This document shows positions 39,484-50,894 of a stretch of DNA of 64,000 nucleotides, piece after piece. Below the pieces are notes generated by a model. It saw only the letters and a list, made by a program, of their open reading frames with translations, was not told where the DNA came from and searched no databases. The position numbers were made by a program, and so were the translations under genes. This DNA comes from Hymenobacter artigasi (GTDB lineage Bacteria > Bacteroidota > Bacteroidia > Cytophagales > Hymenobacteraceae): positions 271,755 to 335,754 of the forward strand of contig NZ_JAAVTK010000002.1 of the NCBI RefSeq assembly GCF_012275535.1, written 5' to 3'. Each line of letters begins with the position of its first letter. The stretch's first letter is position 1.

Positions 39484-40371
39484 TCAGCTGGTGGGGCCGG
39501 TGTCTACTTTCGACTCAATGGTGGCCTGCACGGTGCTGCTCACGGCCGAGAGAATATTGTAGCCCGTAGCGGCCTCAATAGCATCCACGGTGGTGCGGTA
39601 GCCGCCCCAGGCCGAGCTGATGGCCGTGGTATTGGGCGTGTCGATGGCAATGATGCGCGTGCTGGTGGTCACACGGCTGGCGTCGGAGCTGCCCTCGGGC
39701 AGCACCACCACCACCTTCCAGCAACGGGCGGGCACCGTGATATTGCCGCTGGCAATGGTAGTGGCATAACCGTTTACGCCAGTGCCGCCAGTACCATAGC
39801 TGCCGCAGATAACGTACAGCTCGTAGCCCTGGGCCACGAGGGTGCGCTCGTAGTTTTCGAGGTTGGCCCAGGTTTGCTGATTGTTGTTAGCGGCCTGGGG
39901 CATCATGTTCGTCATCAGAAACGTGGCCGAGTTGTCGGCTACCGAGCCGGTGCGGTCGGCGCTGGGGCAGTTGTGACCCCGGTCGAAGCCCGAGCCGGTG
40001 TAGCTGGTGCTGGTGGCCCGGAACCAGCCGCTGGGCAGCGTGGCATCCGACGAAAAGTTGTCCTGGCGGGGGGTGCTGCCCAGCCAGGCGCTGCTCAGGT
40101 GCCAGCTCACCCAGTTCGGCTTGCCCTTGTCGCGGCTATACGAAAGGGTATACTGGGTTTTGGTCATCAGGTAGTTGTTAGGCGAGTTGGTGGCGTCGGT
40201 CACGGCGCCGCTGGGGTTGCCCATGGCCAGGTTGCTGTCGCGGGTAGCGTCCTGGTTTACGGTGGCGGCAATGGGCTGCTGGCTGGGAGCTACTTGCTCG
40301 GTGCGCGAGCACGACGCGGCCAGGGTCAGGAGCAGCGCGGCACTGCTAATGCGAATAATCGTTTGCTTCAT
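39484..40371 (-). CDS. DNA/RNA non-specific endonuclease, lipoprotein
   Basis: 295 residues from the ATG at 40371. The signal peptide ends in the lipobox LAASC (Cys about 21), so it is lipidated and faces the periplasm or outside. A Ser/Asn-rich linker leads to the NUC1-type nuclease domain with the DRGH active site in GSGFDRGHNCPSADR and the metal-binding Asn region FLMTNMMPQAANNNQQTW. PARCWKVVVVLP is another family block. A role in nutrient recovery from extracellular nucleic acid or in defence is likely. It is monocistronic. Confidence 0.93.
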   Translation of the reverse strand: MKQTIIRISSAALLLTLAASCSRTEQVAPSQQPIAATVNQDATRDSNLAMGNPSGAVTDATNSPNNYLMTKTQYTLSYSRDKGKPNWVSWHLSSAWLGSTPRQDNFSSDATLPSGWFRATSTSYTGSGFDRGHNCPSADRTGSVADNSATFLMTNMMPQAANNNQQTWANLENYERTLVAQGYELYVICGSYGTGGTGVNGYATTIASGNITVPARCWKVVVVLPEGSSDASRVTTSTRIIAIDTPNTTAISSAWGGYRTTVDAIEAATGYNILSAVSSTVQATIESKVDTGPTS

Positions 40372-40702
40372 AAAAACAGGCAGGCAATGGGGATTTCGAA
40401 TGATGACCGCAAAATTCCCTCTTTGGGATTGCCTCACCACCACCGTAATGTTACCGCTACATTATCAATCGCCTAAATATTAGAGCATCAACATTTTGGC
40501 ATTCGCTCCTCAGCATTTAAAAATCATAGTTTACCTGTTTATTATTCAGGAATATGCGCGCTGCCTTGTCACTTCGGTATTAACTGGTGGGCAATGCGGC
40601 GGGCCAGGGCTTGCCTAACCGACTGCCAATAAGCCTCACGGGAAACGGAAAGTCCCGCTGGCAATGCGCCAACGGGACTTTCTGCGAAGGGCCTGCAGTG
40701 TG
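40372..40702. other. Intergenic region with nuclease promoter and T9SS-gene terminator
   Basis: It holds a possible -7 box for the nuclease (minus-strand GAATTTTG at 40417-40410) and, at its right end, the terminator of the T9SS cargo gene. I see no coding sequence; bases 40460-40560 are AT-rich. Confidence 0.4.
40649..40681 (-). terminator. Terminator of the T9SS cargo gene
   Basis: AAAGTCCCG (40649-40657) pairs with CGGGACTTT (40673-40681), with TTGGCGC/GCGCCAA-like inner pairing. It lies 21 bases after the stop codon of the minus-strand gene. Confidence 0.75.
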
Positions 40703-42946
40703 CTATTGGCCGCTAATTATCAGGCGTTGCGTAGCCAGCCGCTGTCCGGCGGCATCGCGCAGCACTACATGGTAGAGGCCGGGAGCCAACCTGGGCAATA
40801 CCAGACCAGTAGTGGCCGGGCCCACGGGCTGCTGGCTCACCAGCTGGCCCATTTCCGAATACGTCTGCACCAGGCCGCCCCCGGCCGGCATATTCACAAA
40901 ACGAACCTTCACGGCCTGGGCATCGGGGGCGGGGTTGGGGTAGGTTTCGAGCTGCGGCACGGCCACTGCTTTGGCTACCGCCACCACCACTACGGGCGAA
41001 AACGTCTCGGTGCCATCGTTATCGACCTGCCGCAGGCGATAGTAGAGGGTGGTAACGCCCAGGTTGCCGGCTTCGGCATCGCGGAGCTTGTAGTCTTTGG
41101 GGGTATTGCTGCTGCCAGCACCCAGCACCTTCCCAATAGCCTGGAAGGCAACATCGCCGCCAATGGAACGCTCTACTAAGAAATGGCTGCTGTTTTTTTC
41201 CAGGGCAGTGCTCCAGGCCAGGTCGGCCGCGCCGTTGTTCCAGCGGCCAGTGAAGGCCGTGAGCTCGACGGGCAGCGGGGCCGCCAGCGACAGCAACGGA
41301 ATATCCTCGGCAAAGGCATAATAGATGCGGGTGTTGGTAAACAGCGAAGCCACGGCGTTCACTTCCAGCTTAACGAACTGGAAATCGCGCGAGGCCTGAA
41401 ACGATATCCGGCTTTGGCTGGTGCTACCCAGCAGCGTGGTGCTGAGCAGAGCCGCGCCGGTTTTGGCTTCAATCAGGGTATTGGTCGAGTCGTAAGTCGA
41501 CAAAGTGAGGTTGGGCAGCAGGTTCAGGTCGAGCAAGCCGGCTCCGCTGCTTATCACCATGCCCACGCGGTTGCCGGCCCGGCCCGAGCCGTTCAGCTTC
41601 AGCTTCAGGCTGGCCGTGGCCGTGTTAAGCAGCACGCCAAGCCCGGTAGTGTTCAGTTGCGCAAAATTGGTATTGTCGACATCTGCGGCAAAGCTTGGGT
41701 TGCTCACGCTGGAAAGCGTCACCAACCCCAACCCAAATACTTGTATTACTTGCGCGGCGCTGGCAAAATAGTCTACGTTATTAGCAGGGTCAGCAAAATT
41801 TGAGAGCACCGGATTAATTCCCTGAAAAGCCGAAGGAGCCAGGCCAAAACCATAAAATACCTGCAGGTCGTCGAGGGCCGTGAGTACCCCAATGCGTTCG
41901 ATTTGCACTTCATCAAAAACCTTGGTGGCAACAAACGATACCTGGGCCTTATTATCGGGCAGCAGCGTAAGCTGAAGTAGATTGGCCCCGATGCTGGCCT
42001 CCGCTTTAACGCCGGCTTTGTAGGTAGTCAGCCGCAGGCCACTCAGCACACTCACATCCAGCAGGCTATTTTGCCCAATCACAAAGCCCGCGTAGTAGCC
42101 CGCAGGTACGCCGCCCGTGGGCACGCCGGCCAGCTTGGTCCTCAACGAGGGGTTGCAGGCCACCGTGAGCGTGCTGCGCATGGTGGCAAAGTTGGTCAGG
42201 CTGATGTCGGCCACATTGGCCGCGTCGTCAACATCGGTATTCACGCACACGCCCCCGGTCGAGCTAGCCGTGCTGTACTCGGCGCTGGTAGGAACGGTGA
42301 AGCGCGACAGATACCCCGTGGCCCGGGTCTGGAGGCCCGGCCGTACACCATAAGCATAGTAGATATTGGTGATGTAGTTGATGCCCAATGCGCCGCCAAT
42401 TTCAATTTCTACTGCATCGAACGATTTGGACGACACAAACTCCAGCTGCGTGGGCAGTGACCCTGCCCCCAGAGCTGCCCGCACAATATCGAGCCGCACC
42501 ACTTTCTCTTCGCGCAGCTCCGGCGAGGCACCGGTGAGGTAGGTGCGCAGCGTGACGGTGCCCAGGGCATTCAGGCTCAGTAAAGTGGCCGCGTTGGCCA
42601 ACACCACGCCCGCCCGGTAGCCGGCCGGTGCTGCTTGCGTCAGGCCCAGGCGCAACGCCACAGGATTTCCCACACTGACATTGGCATCGGTCTTGAGTAT
42701 GGCAAACGTGTTGACGTCGCCATCAGCGGCGTTGATTCCCGCCGTGACGTTGCCGCTGCCCGCCACCTGGGGCGAGGGCTGCTTCACCACTGCCACATTG
42801 CTCCCGGTGGAGTAGTAGGCGCGCTTCGGAGCCGATTGTGCGTGGGCACCACCCGCCCCAATCAGCCAGAGCAGCAGCAAGGTCAGCAGCGATTTCCACG
42901 CCCGGGCATGGGCTGTTAAAACGGAAGTTGGGGTAAAGGATTCCAT
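40703..42946 (-). CDS. Secreted T9SS cargo protein with three tandem repeats
   Basis: 747 residues from the ATG at 42946. A signal peptide (LLTLLLLWLIGAGGAHAQ) is followed by three related blocks of about 150-170 residues. Each runs from an Asp/Asn-rich 'D.DNTNFA' motif through 'GYRAGVVL' / 'GYYAGFVI' / 'GNRVGMVI', then 'L.LRTY' / 'LRLTTY' / 'LTLSTY', and ends 'IYYAYG' / 'VFYGFG' / 'IYYAFA'. A fibronectin-like stretch (LTAFTGRWNNGAADLAWSTA) precedes the type A sorting domain (TYPNPAPDAQAVKVRF ... LAPGLYHVVLRD). It is exported and probably surface-bound or adhesive. The repeat domain is unknown to me. Confidence 0.85.
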   Translation of the reverse strand: MESFTPTSVLTAHARAWKSLLTLLLLWLIGAGGAHAQSAPKRAYYSTGSNVAVVKQPSPQVAGSGNVTAGINAADGDVNTFAILKTDANVSVGNPVALRLGLTQAAPAGYRAGVVLANAATLLSLNALGTVTLRTYLTGASPELREEKVVRLDIVRAALGAGSLPTQLEFVSSKSFDAVEIEIGGALGINYITNIYYAYGVRPGLQTRATGYLSRFTVPTSAEYSTASSTGGVCVNTDVDDAANVADISLTNFATMRSTLTVACNPSLRTKLAGVPTGGVPAGYYAGFVIGQNSLLDVSVLSGLRLTTYKAGVKAEASIGANLLQLTLLPDNKAQVSFVATKVFDEVQIERIGVLTALDDLQVFYGFGLAPSAFQGINPVLSNFADPANNVDYFASAAQVIQVFGLGLVTLSSVSNPSFAADVDNTNFAQLNTTGLGVLLNTATASLKLKLNGSGRAGNRVGMVISSGAGLLDLNLLPNLTLSTYDSTNTLIEAKTGAALLSTTLLGSTSQSRISFQASRDFQFVKLEVNAVASLFTNTRIYYAFAEDIPLLSLAAPLPVELTAFTGRWNNGAADLAWSTALEKNSSHFLVERSIGGDVAFQAIGKVLGAGSSNTPKDYKLRDAEAGNLGVTTLYYRLRQVDNDGTETFSPVVVVAVAKAVAVPQLETYPNPAPDAQAVKVRFVNMPAGGGLVQTYSEMGQLVSQQPVGPATTGLVLPRLAPGLYHVVLRDAAGQRLATQRLIISGQ

Positions 42947-43323
42947 AACTATTCGCAAAAAATATTTAACTCTTTGGCCCTGTGCCTGCTCCATCCGTGC
43001 AATTCCGTGTCCATGTCGGCACAGGCGTTTTTTTGCCCTATCAGTCAATTAGATATAATTTTTACGATATTAATTTTATTTCCCATTATTGGAACAGCGT
43101 CCTCAAATGGGAATTTATCAATAATCCCCCTAAAATCCGATTACATCCCAAGTTCGTATGTGCCTTGTTGAACCACTTATTCCACTACTCCGCTTTTTAT
43201 TGCGTATTTTTGTAATATAATTTTTTTAATGCTACTCTTTATTCAACTATCGTAAATAGGCTCATAAGCCGTTCGTTTTCGATTGATGCAACGTTATTTT
43301 AGGTTCCTATTTCCACCTGCTGC
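42947..43323. other. AT-rich divergent regulatory region
   Basis: The 377 bases between the T9SS cargo gene (minus) and the regulator gene (plus) are the most AT-rich of the window. A perfect TAnnTTTG box (TATTTTTG, 43205-43212) points toward the regulator gene but lacks a clear -33 partner. No coding sequence is seen. Confidence 0.45.
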
Positions 43324-44682
43324 ATGAGCCCTACTCTACCCTTTAAGATTTTTATAGTCGAGGACAATGAATGGTATGGCGAGCTGCTCCTGCACCGCCT
43401 CAGCCAGAACCCGAACCACAGCGTTTCGCGCTTCACCACGGCCCAGGCGTGCCTGGAGCAGCTGGGCGAAAAGCCGGATTTTATCACGCTCGACTATTCG
43501 CTGCCCGATGCCAAGGGCGAGCAGGTGCTGCGCCAGATTCGGGAGCGGCTGCAGGGCACCGAGGTAGTGGTGATATCGGGCCAGGAGGATGTGAGTACTG
43601 CGGTGAGCATGCTGCAGCAGGGCGCCTACGACTACCTGGTGAAGGATGAGAATACCCTGGACCGCCTTTGGAACCTGGTGGGCAAAATAGCGCAGCAGGT
43701 GAGCCTGCGCCGCGAGAACACCCAGCTGCGCCAGCAGATTGGGGTGCGCCACGGGGCCGGCCAGGCCATTCTGGGCGAGCACGCGTCGATGCAGGCCGTG
43801 CAAACCCTCATCACCAAGGCGGCCCGCACCACCATCACGGTGAGCGTGAGCGGCGAAACCGGCACGGGCAAAGAACTGGTGGCCAAGGCCATTCACTTTC
43901 AATCGAGCCGGGCCTGCCTGCCTTTTGTGGCCGTGAACATGGCGGCCATTCCGCACGAGCTGGTGGAGAGCGAGCTGTTTGGGCACGAGAAAGGGTCCTT
44001 TACCGGAGCGGTGGCCCGCCGCGTGGGCCGGCTGGAAGAAGCCACCGGCGGCACCCTGTTTTTGGACGAGATAGCCGACCTCGACCTGAGCCTGCAAGCC
44101 AAGCTGCTGCGCGTGCTGCAGGAGCGCGAAGTGACCCGCGTGGGCGGCAACCAGGCCATCCCGTTCGATGTGCGCCTGATTGTGGCCACGCACCGCGACC
44201 TGCTGACGGAGGTGCAGGCGGGCCGCTTCCGCGAAGACCTGTACTACCGCCTGCTGGGCCTGCCCATTGTGCTGCCCCCCCTGCGCCAGCGCGGGACCGA
44301 CGTGCTGCTGCTGGCCGGCGTATTCGTGCACGATTTCTGCCAGCTCAACAACCTGCCGCCACGCCAGCTCACCGACTCGGCCCGCGAGCAGCTGAAGGCG
44401 CATCCGTTTCCGGGTAACGTGCGCGAGCTGAAGGCCGTGGTGGAGCTGGCTACCGTGCTGGCCGACGGCGAGTTCATTCATGGCGAAGACCTACCTCTGC
44501 GCCCCGGCAAAGCCACCTTTGGCCCCGGCAGCCAGCTTTCGCTGCGCGAGCAGACCACGGCCATCGTGCAGAGCTGCCTCGATGAGCTGGACGGCGACGT
44601 ACTGGCCGTGGCGGCCCGCCTCAACATCGGGAAATCCACTATTTACCGTATGTTACAGCAACGCGAGCTGCACATCGGGTAA
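43324..44682 (+). CDS. NtrC-type sigma-54-dependent response regulator
   Basis: 452 residues. The receiver has Asp57 (ITLDYSLP) and Lys in YLVKDEN. The AAA+ domain has Walker A GETGTGKE (177-184), the sigma-54-contact loop GSFTGA (224-229), Walker B TLFLDEIADL and FREDLYYRLLGLPIVLPPLR. A Fis-type HTH lies at the C-terminus (VAARLNIGKSTIYRMLQQ). It should activate sigma-54 promoters when phosphorylated. A hybrid kinase gene follows after 80 bases and is the likely partner. Confidence 0.95.
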   Translation: MSPTLPFKIFIVEDNEWYGELLLHRLSQNPNHSVSRFTTAQACLEQLGEKPDFITLDYSLPDAKGEQVLRQIRERLQGTEVVVISGQEDVSTAVSMLQQGAYDYLVKDENTLDRLWNLVGKIAQQVSLRRENTQLRQQIGVRHGAGQAILGEHASMQAVQTLITKAARTTITVSVSGETGTGKELVAKAIHFQSSRACLPFVAVNMAAIPHELVESELFGHEKGSFTGAVARRVGRLEEATGGTLFLDEIADLDLSLQAKLLRVLQEREVTRVGGNQAIPFDVRLIVATHRDLLTEVQAGRFREDLYYRLLGLPIVLPPLRQRGTDVLLLAGVFVHDFCQLNNLPPRQLTDSAREQLKAHPFPGNVRELKAVVELATVLADGEFIHGEDLPLRPGKATFGPGSQLSLREQTTAIVQSCLDELDGDVLAVAARLNIGKSTIYRMLQQRELHIG

Positions 44683-44762
44683 ATACCGGCGAGCGGGCTG
44701 CCGAGTTCGTTGGTGCGCATTGCCTTTGCCTGCGACATTGTTTTACGCTTAGCTCTCATTTG

Positions 44763-47651
<2,889 letters not shown>

Positions 47652-47656
47652 CGCGC

Positions 47657-48745
47657 ATGCCACCTCCCATTCCCCTGGCCCCGGCGCCCCCGCTCATACA
47701 CACCGATACGCTGGTGATTGGGGCGGGGCAGGCCGGGCTGGCTGCTGCCTACTACCTGCAGCGGCACGGCGTCGATTTCCGGCTGCTGGATGCCGCCCCC
47801 ACAGCCGGCCATGCCTGGGACACCCGCTACGATTCGCTCCGCCTGTTTTCGCCGGCCTGGGCCAGCGGCCTGCCCGGCCGCCCCTGGCCCGGCAACCGCC
47901 TCCGCTACCCCACCCGGGCCGAAACCAGCGCCTACCTGCGCGATTACGCCGCGCATTTCGCATTTCCGCTCGATGCCGGGCTGGCCGTGACCCGCCTCAC
48001 GGCCGCCCCCGGCCAGCCCGGCTACCACGCGCACACCGCCGCCGGCCGCACCTACGCCGCCCGCCGCGTGATAGTAGCCACCGGCCCCTACACCACTCCC
48101 AAAATACCGGCGTGGGCCACCGAATTGCCCACCGCCGTGGCCCAATTACCCAGCCGCGACTACCGCCGGCCAGCCCAGCTGCCCGGCACCGGCCCGGTAG
48201 CCGTAGTGGGCAGCGGCAACTCGGCCCTGCAAATTGCGGCCGACATTGCGGCCACCGGCCGGGCTGTTTTTGTGGCTTTCGATGAGAAGACTCCGGCCAT
48301 GCCCAACAACCAGCTGATGTGGGCCGGCCTGACCGTGCTGGGCCTGCTGCGCATTCCGCGCCACACGGCCCTCGGCCGCTGGATGGCGAGCCAGCCCGAG
48401 CCCGTGGTGAGCAGCGACCTGGCCCGCCTGCGCCGGCTGCCGGCGGCCACTTTCATTGGCCGGGCCACGGCGGTGCTGCCCACCGGGGCCATTGCGGGCC
48501 AGCGGGCAACCTCTCCGCCCCTCGATGCCGTGGTGTGGGCCACCGGCTACTGCCCAGCTTACGACTGGCTGGAGCTGCCCGTTTTTGAGGCCAATGGCCA
48601 GCCCCGCCACCAGCGCGGCCTCACGGCCGCGCCGGGCGTAGCGTTTCTGGGGCTCGACTGGCTCGACAGCCGTAACTCGGCCCTGCTCAACGGTATTGGG
48701 GCCGATGCCCGACGCGTAGTGCAGGCCCTGCTGCAAATGCCCTAA
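47657..48745 (+). CDS. Flavin-containing monooxygenase-like NAD(P)/FAD oxidoreductase
   Basis: 362 residues. It has an FAD-binding GxGxxG (TLVIGAGQAGLAAAYYLQ), the AWDTRYDSLRLFSP segment typical of CzcO/YpdA-like FMO relatives, VIVATGPYTTPKIPAW and a second nucleotide site (VAVVGSGNSALQIAADIA). The terminal DAVVWATGYCPAYDWLEL is also characteristic. The substrate is unknown. It starts 5 bases after the hybrid kinase gene, so it is likely co-transcribed and perhaps functionally tied to redox sensing. GC content is very high, like its neighbours. Confidence 0.88.
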   Translation: MPPPIPLAPAPPLIHTDTLVIGAGQAGLAAAYYLQRHGVDFRLLDAAPTAGHAWDTRYDSLRLFSPAWASGLPGRPWPGNRLRYPTRAETSAYLRDYAAHFAFPLDAGLAVTRLTAAPGQPGYHAHTAAGRTYAARRVIVATGPYTTPKIPAWATELPTAVAQLPSRDYRRPAQLPGTGPVAVVGSGNSALQIAADIAATGRAVFVAFDEKTPAMPNNQLMWAGLTVLGLLRIPRHTALGRWMASQPEPVVSSDLARLRRLPAATFIGRATAVLPTGAIAGQRATSPPLDAVVWATGYCPAYDWLELPVFEANGQPRHQRGLTAAPGVAFLGLDWLDSRNSALLNGIGADARRVVQALLQMP

Positions 48746-48843
48746 TCTTATTGAAACCTGCCCGGGGTTTTCGGGGTTGAATACATCAGATGCAGCTTGC
48801 TGAATCGGGCTGCTTTTTGTCCACTAGATTTTTCTGTAGCATT

Positions 48844-48951
48844 ATGTTTATTTTCATGCTTGGCCTCTTGCTGGTCACCGCCATTCTGGCGCTCAAAACG
48901 GTATCCAACGTCGAAGAAATGCTCACGCCCATTCCGGTACGTGCCCAATAA
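48844..48951 (+). CDS. Candidate 35-residue single-pass membrane peptide
   Basis: The ATG at 48844 opens MFIFMLGLLLVTAILALKTV followed by SNVEEMLTPIPVRAQ and a TAA. That is one hydrophobic helix (about 1-17) followed by a short polar tail, a common layout of small bacterial membrane proteins. A bidirectional terminator starts 14 bases after the stop. No homologue is known to me, and chance cannot be excluded, but the amphipathic design and the terminator are suggestive. Confidence 0.4.
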   Translation: MFIFMLGLLLVTAILALKTVSNVEEMLTPIPVRAQ

Positions 48952-48964
48952 TTCTTCAATTTTT

Positions 48965-49006
48965 GTCAATAAAAAAAGCAGCCCGAAAGCTGCTTTTTTT
49001 ATTGAC
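48965..49006. terminator. Bidirectional terminator with 18-bp perfect stem
   Basis: 48965-48982 and 48989-49006 are exact reverse complements (GTCAATAAAAAAAGCAGC) with a 6-base loop and A7/T7 runs inside the stem. It serves the minus-strand T9SS-domain gene and possibly the small plus-strand peptide gene. Confidence 0.93.
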
Positions 49007-49028
49007 CGATAATGCCCTGAATTTTCGC

Positions 49029-49415
49029 TTAGCGAATAACCAGCTTGCACATCTGGCTGGTGTTATCTGACTCCAGCCGCACGTAATACAGGCCGTTGGC
49101 GAATTTGCTTAAATCAAGCGTACGGGAATATTTGTCGTTGAATTCCGTGACGGTTTCGTGGTAGAGCACCGAGCCGATAACGTTCAGCACGCTCAGCTCC
49201 ACTTTCTTACCCTGCAAGTTATTGATGGTGAGGTGCACGATGCCGGTGCTGGGGTTGGGATAAACCAGCAGGTTTTTGTCGTCGCTGGGGCGGGTTTGCT
49301 GGCCGGGGCGGTGCATGGCAGCGGCCGACACGGTGGGCACCGTATGCAGCAACGGCCCTACGCCGAGGCTAAGACAGACAAATAATAGCAGAGGTAAAAG
49401 TAGGCGTTTCATCAT
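49029..49415 (-). CDS. Mini-protein: signal peptide plus T9SS type A sorting domain
   Basis: 128 residues. The signal peptide (KRLLLPLLLFVCLSLGVG) is followed by a short linker and then only the sorting domain: NLLVYPNPSTGIVHLTI, VELSVLNVIGSVLYHE, LDLSKFANGLYYVRLES and CKLVIR. There is no cargo. T9SS normally removes this domain after export, which would leave about 20 residues here. It could be a decoy or regulator of the secretion machine, a minimal secreted peptide carrier, or a relic. It is monocistronic with its own terminator. Confidence 0.88.
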   Translation of the reverse strand: MMKRLLLPLLLFVCLSLGVGPLLHTVPTVSAAAMHRPGQQTRPSDDKNLLVYPNPSTGIVHLTINNLQGKKVELSVLNVIGSVLYHETVTEFNDKYSRTLDLSKFANGLYYVRLESDNTSQMCKLVIR

Positions 49416-49588
49416 AGTGTAAATTAGGAGGCGGTAGAAAGGGCAGTAAGTTGTTGAAGTAACGGTAAAATTTGCTTTTGGTTGACAAAGATACAGCCCT
49501 TGTGCAGTAAGCTACACCAGAATATCCAAAAACCTCGATAAACTCCGCTACTTTCACTTCCACCGTTCTTATTTCCCCGACCAGTTAA

Positions 49589-50707
49589 ATGGATATTTTA
49601 TTGATTGGCGGTGGCCTGGCCGGGCTGGCGGCCGCCCTGGACCTGGCCCGGCGCGGCCACCAGGTAACAGTAGTGGAGCGCAAGCAGTATCCGTTTCATA
49701 AAGTGTGCGGCGAATACGTGAGCAATGAGGTGCTGCCCTACCTGCGCCGCCTCGGGGCCGACCCGGCCGAGTTGGGGCCGGCGGCCATTTCGCGGTTCCT
49801 GCTGTCGTCGCCGGGCGGCCGCACGCTTAGCAGCCCGCTCGACCTGGGCGGCTTTGGCGTGAGCCGCTATCTGCTCGATGACTTTCTGTACCAGCAGGGC
49901 TTGGCGGCGGGCGTGGTGTTTCACCTCAAAAACACGGTAACGGACGTGACCTTTGACCCCGCCGCCGACCGGCACACCGTGACCCTGGCCGACGGCCGCA
50001 CCCTCACGGCCCGCGTGGTGCTGGGCACCTACGGCAAGCGCGCCAACCTTGACCGGCAGCTGCAACGGCCGTTTTTCGCGCAACGCTCGCCCTACCTGGG
50101 CGTGAAATACCACCTGCGCCTGCCGGGCTTTCCGCGCGATGTGATTGCGCTGCACAACTTTGCCGATGGCTACGCCGGGATTTCGGCCATTGAAGAGGAT
50201 AAGCTGTGCTTTTGCTACCTCAGCTCGCGCCAAAACCTAAAGGACCACGGCAGCATTCCGGCGCTGGAGCGGGAGGTGCTGGCCCGCAACCCGCGCCTGC
50301 GCGAAATCCTGGACGCGGCCGACGTGCTGTATCCGCAGCCCGAGGTCATCAATGAGATATCCTTCGCCCCCAAGCAGCCCGTGGAGCAGCACATCCTGAT
50401 GGTGGGCGACGCGGCGGGCCTCATCACGCCGCTGTGTGGCAATGGCATGGCCATGGCGCTGCACGGCGCAGCGCTGGCGGCGGCGGCGGCCGACGGTTTT
50501 CTGGCGGGCCGCACCAGCCGCCCGCAGCTGGAACATGACTACGCCCGGGCCTGGCAGGCCCAGTTTGGGGCGCGCCTGCGGGTGGGCCGGGCGGTGCAGC
50601 AGCTCTTTGGCGGACCGCTGCTGAGCGAGGCGGTGGTGGGCGGCCTGCGCCACTGGCCGGGGGCGGTGCGGGCGCTGATGCGCCGCACCCACGGCCAGCC
50701 CTTCTAA
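49589..50707 (+). CDS. FAD-dependent oxidoreductase, geranylgeranyl-reductase/hydroxylase-like
   Basis: 372 residues. FAD motif ILLIGGGLAGLAAALDLARR at the start, then ERKQYPFHKVCGEYVSNEV, a signature of the geranylgeranyl reductase / PHBH-like group, and HILMVGDAAGLITPLCGNGM for the FAD ribityl contact. By synteny with the type III polyketide synthase and methyltransferase that follow, it may hydroxylate or oxidise the polyketide product, as SrsC does in the Streptomyces phenolic-lipid pathway. There are 187 bases before the synthase gene. Confidence 0.85.
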   Translation: MDILLIGGGLAGLAAALDLARRGHQVTVVERKQYPFHKVCGEYVSNEVLPYLRRLGADPAELGPAAISRFLLSSPGGRTLSSPLDLGGFGVSRYLLDDFLYQQGLAAGVVFHLKNTVTDVTFDPAADRHTVTLADGRTLTARVVLGTYGKRANLDRQLQRPFFAQRSPYLGVKYHLRLPGFPRDVIALHNFADGYAGISAIEEDKLCFCYLSSRQNLKDHGSIPALEREVLARNPRLREILDAADVLYPQPEVINEISFAPKQPVEQHILMVGDAAGLITPLCGNGMAMALHGAALAAAAADGFLAGRTSRPQLEHDYARAWQAQFGARLRVGRAVQQLFGGPLLSEAVVGGLRHWPGAVRALMRRTHGQPF

Positions 50708-50894
50708 AGACCGGCGGCAGCGCGGTAGTCCGGGTACCAAGGCCGGAATGTTATTGGTGTTTTTTTGGACCCAAATGTGTAAAATCCTGCCTTATTCCGT
50801 AAGTAGTGGAGCAATGTGCGGGACTGCCCGTAATTTCAGCCGTCAGGCGCATTGAGCTTCTTTTAATTATCCCAATCCGAAAATCCTTCCCGGA

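Noticed and set aside
48748..49050. Minus-strand open frame of 100 codons
   Set aside because: It runs through a strong terminator and the small T9SS-gene end, and its translation has no recognisable features.
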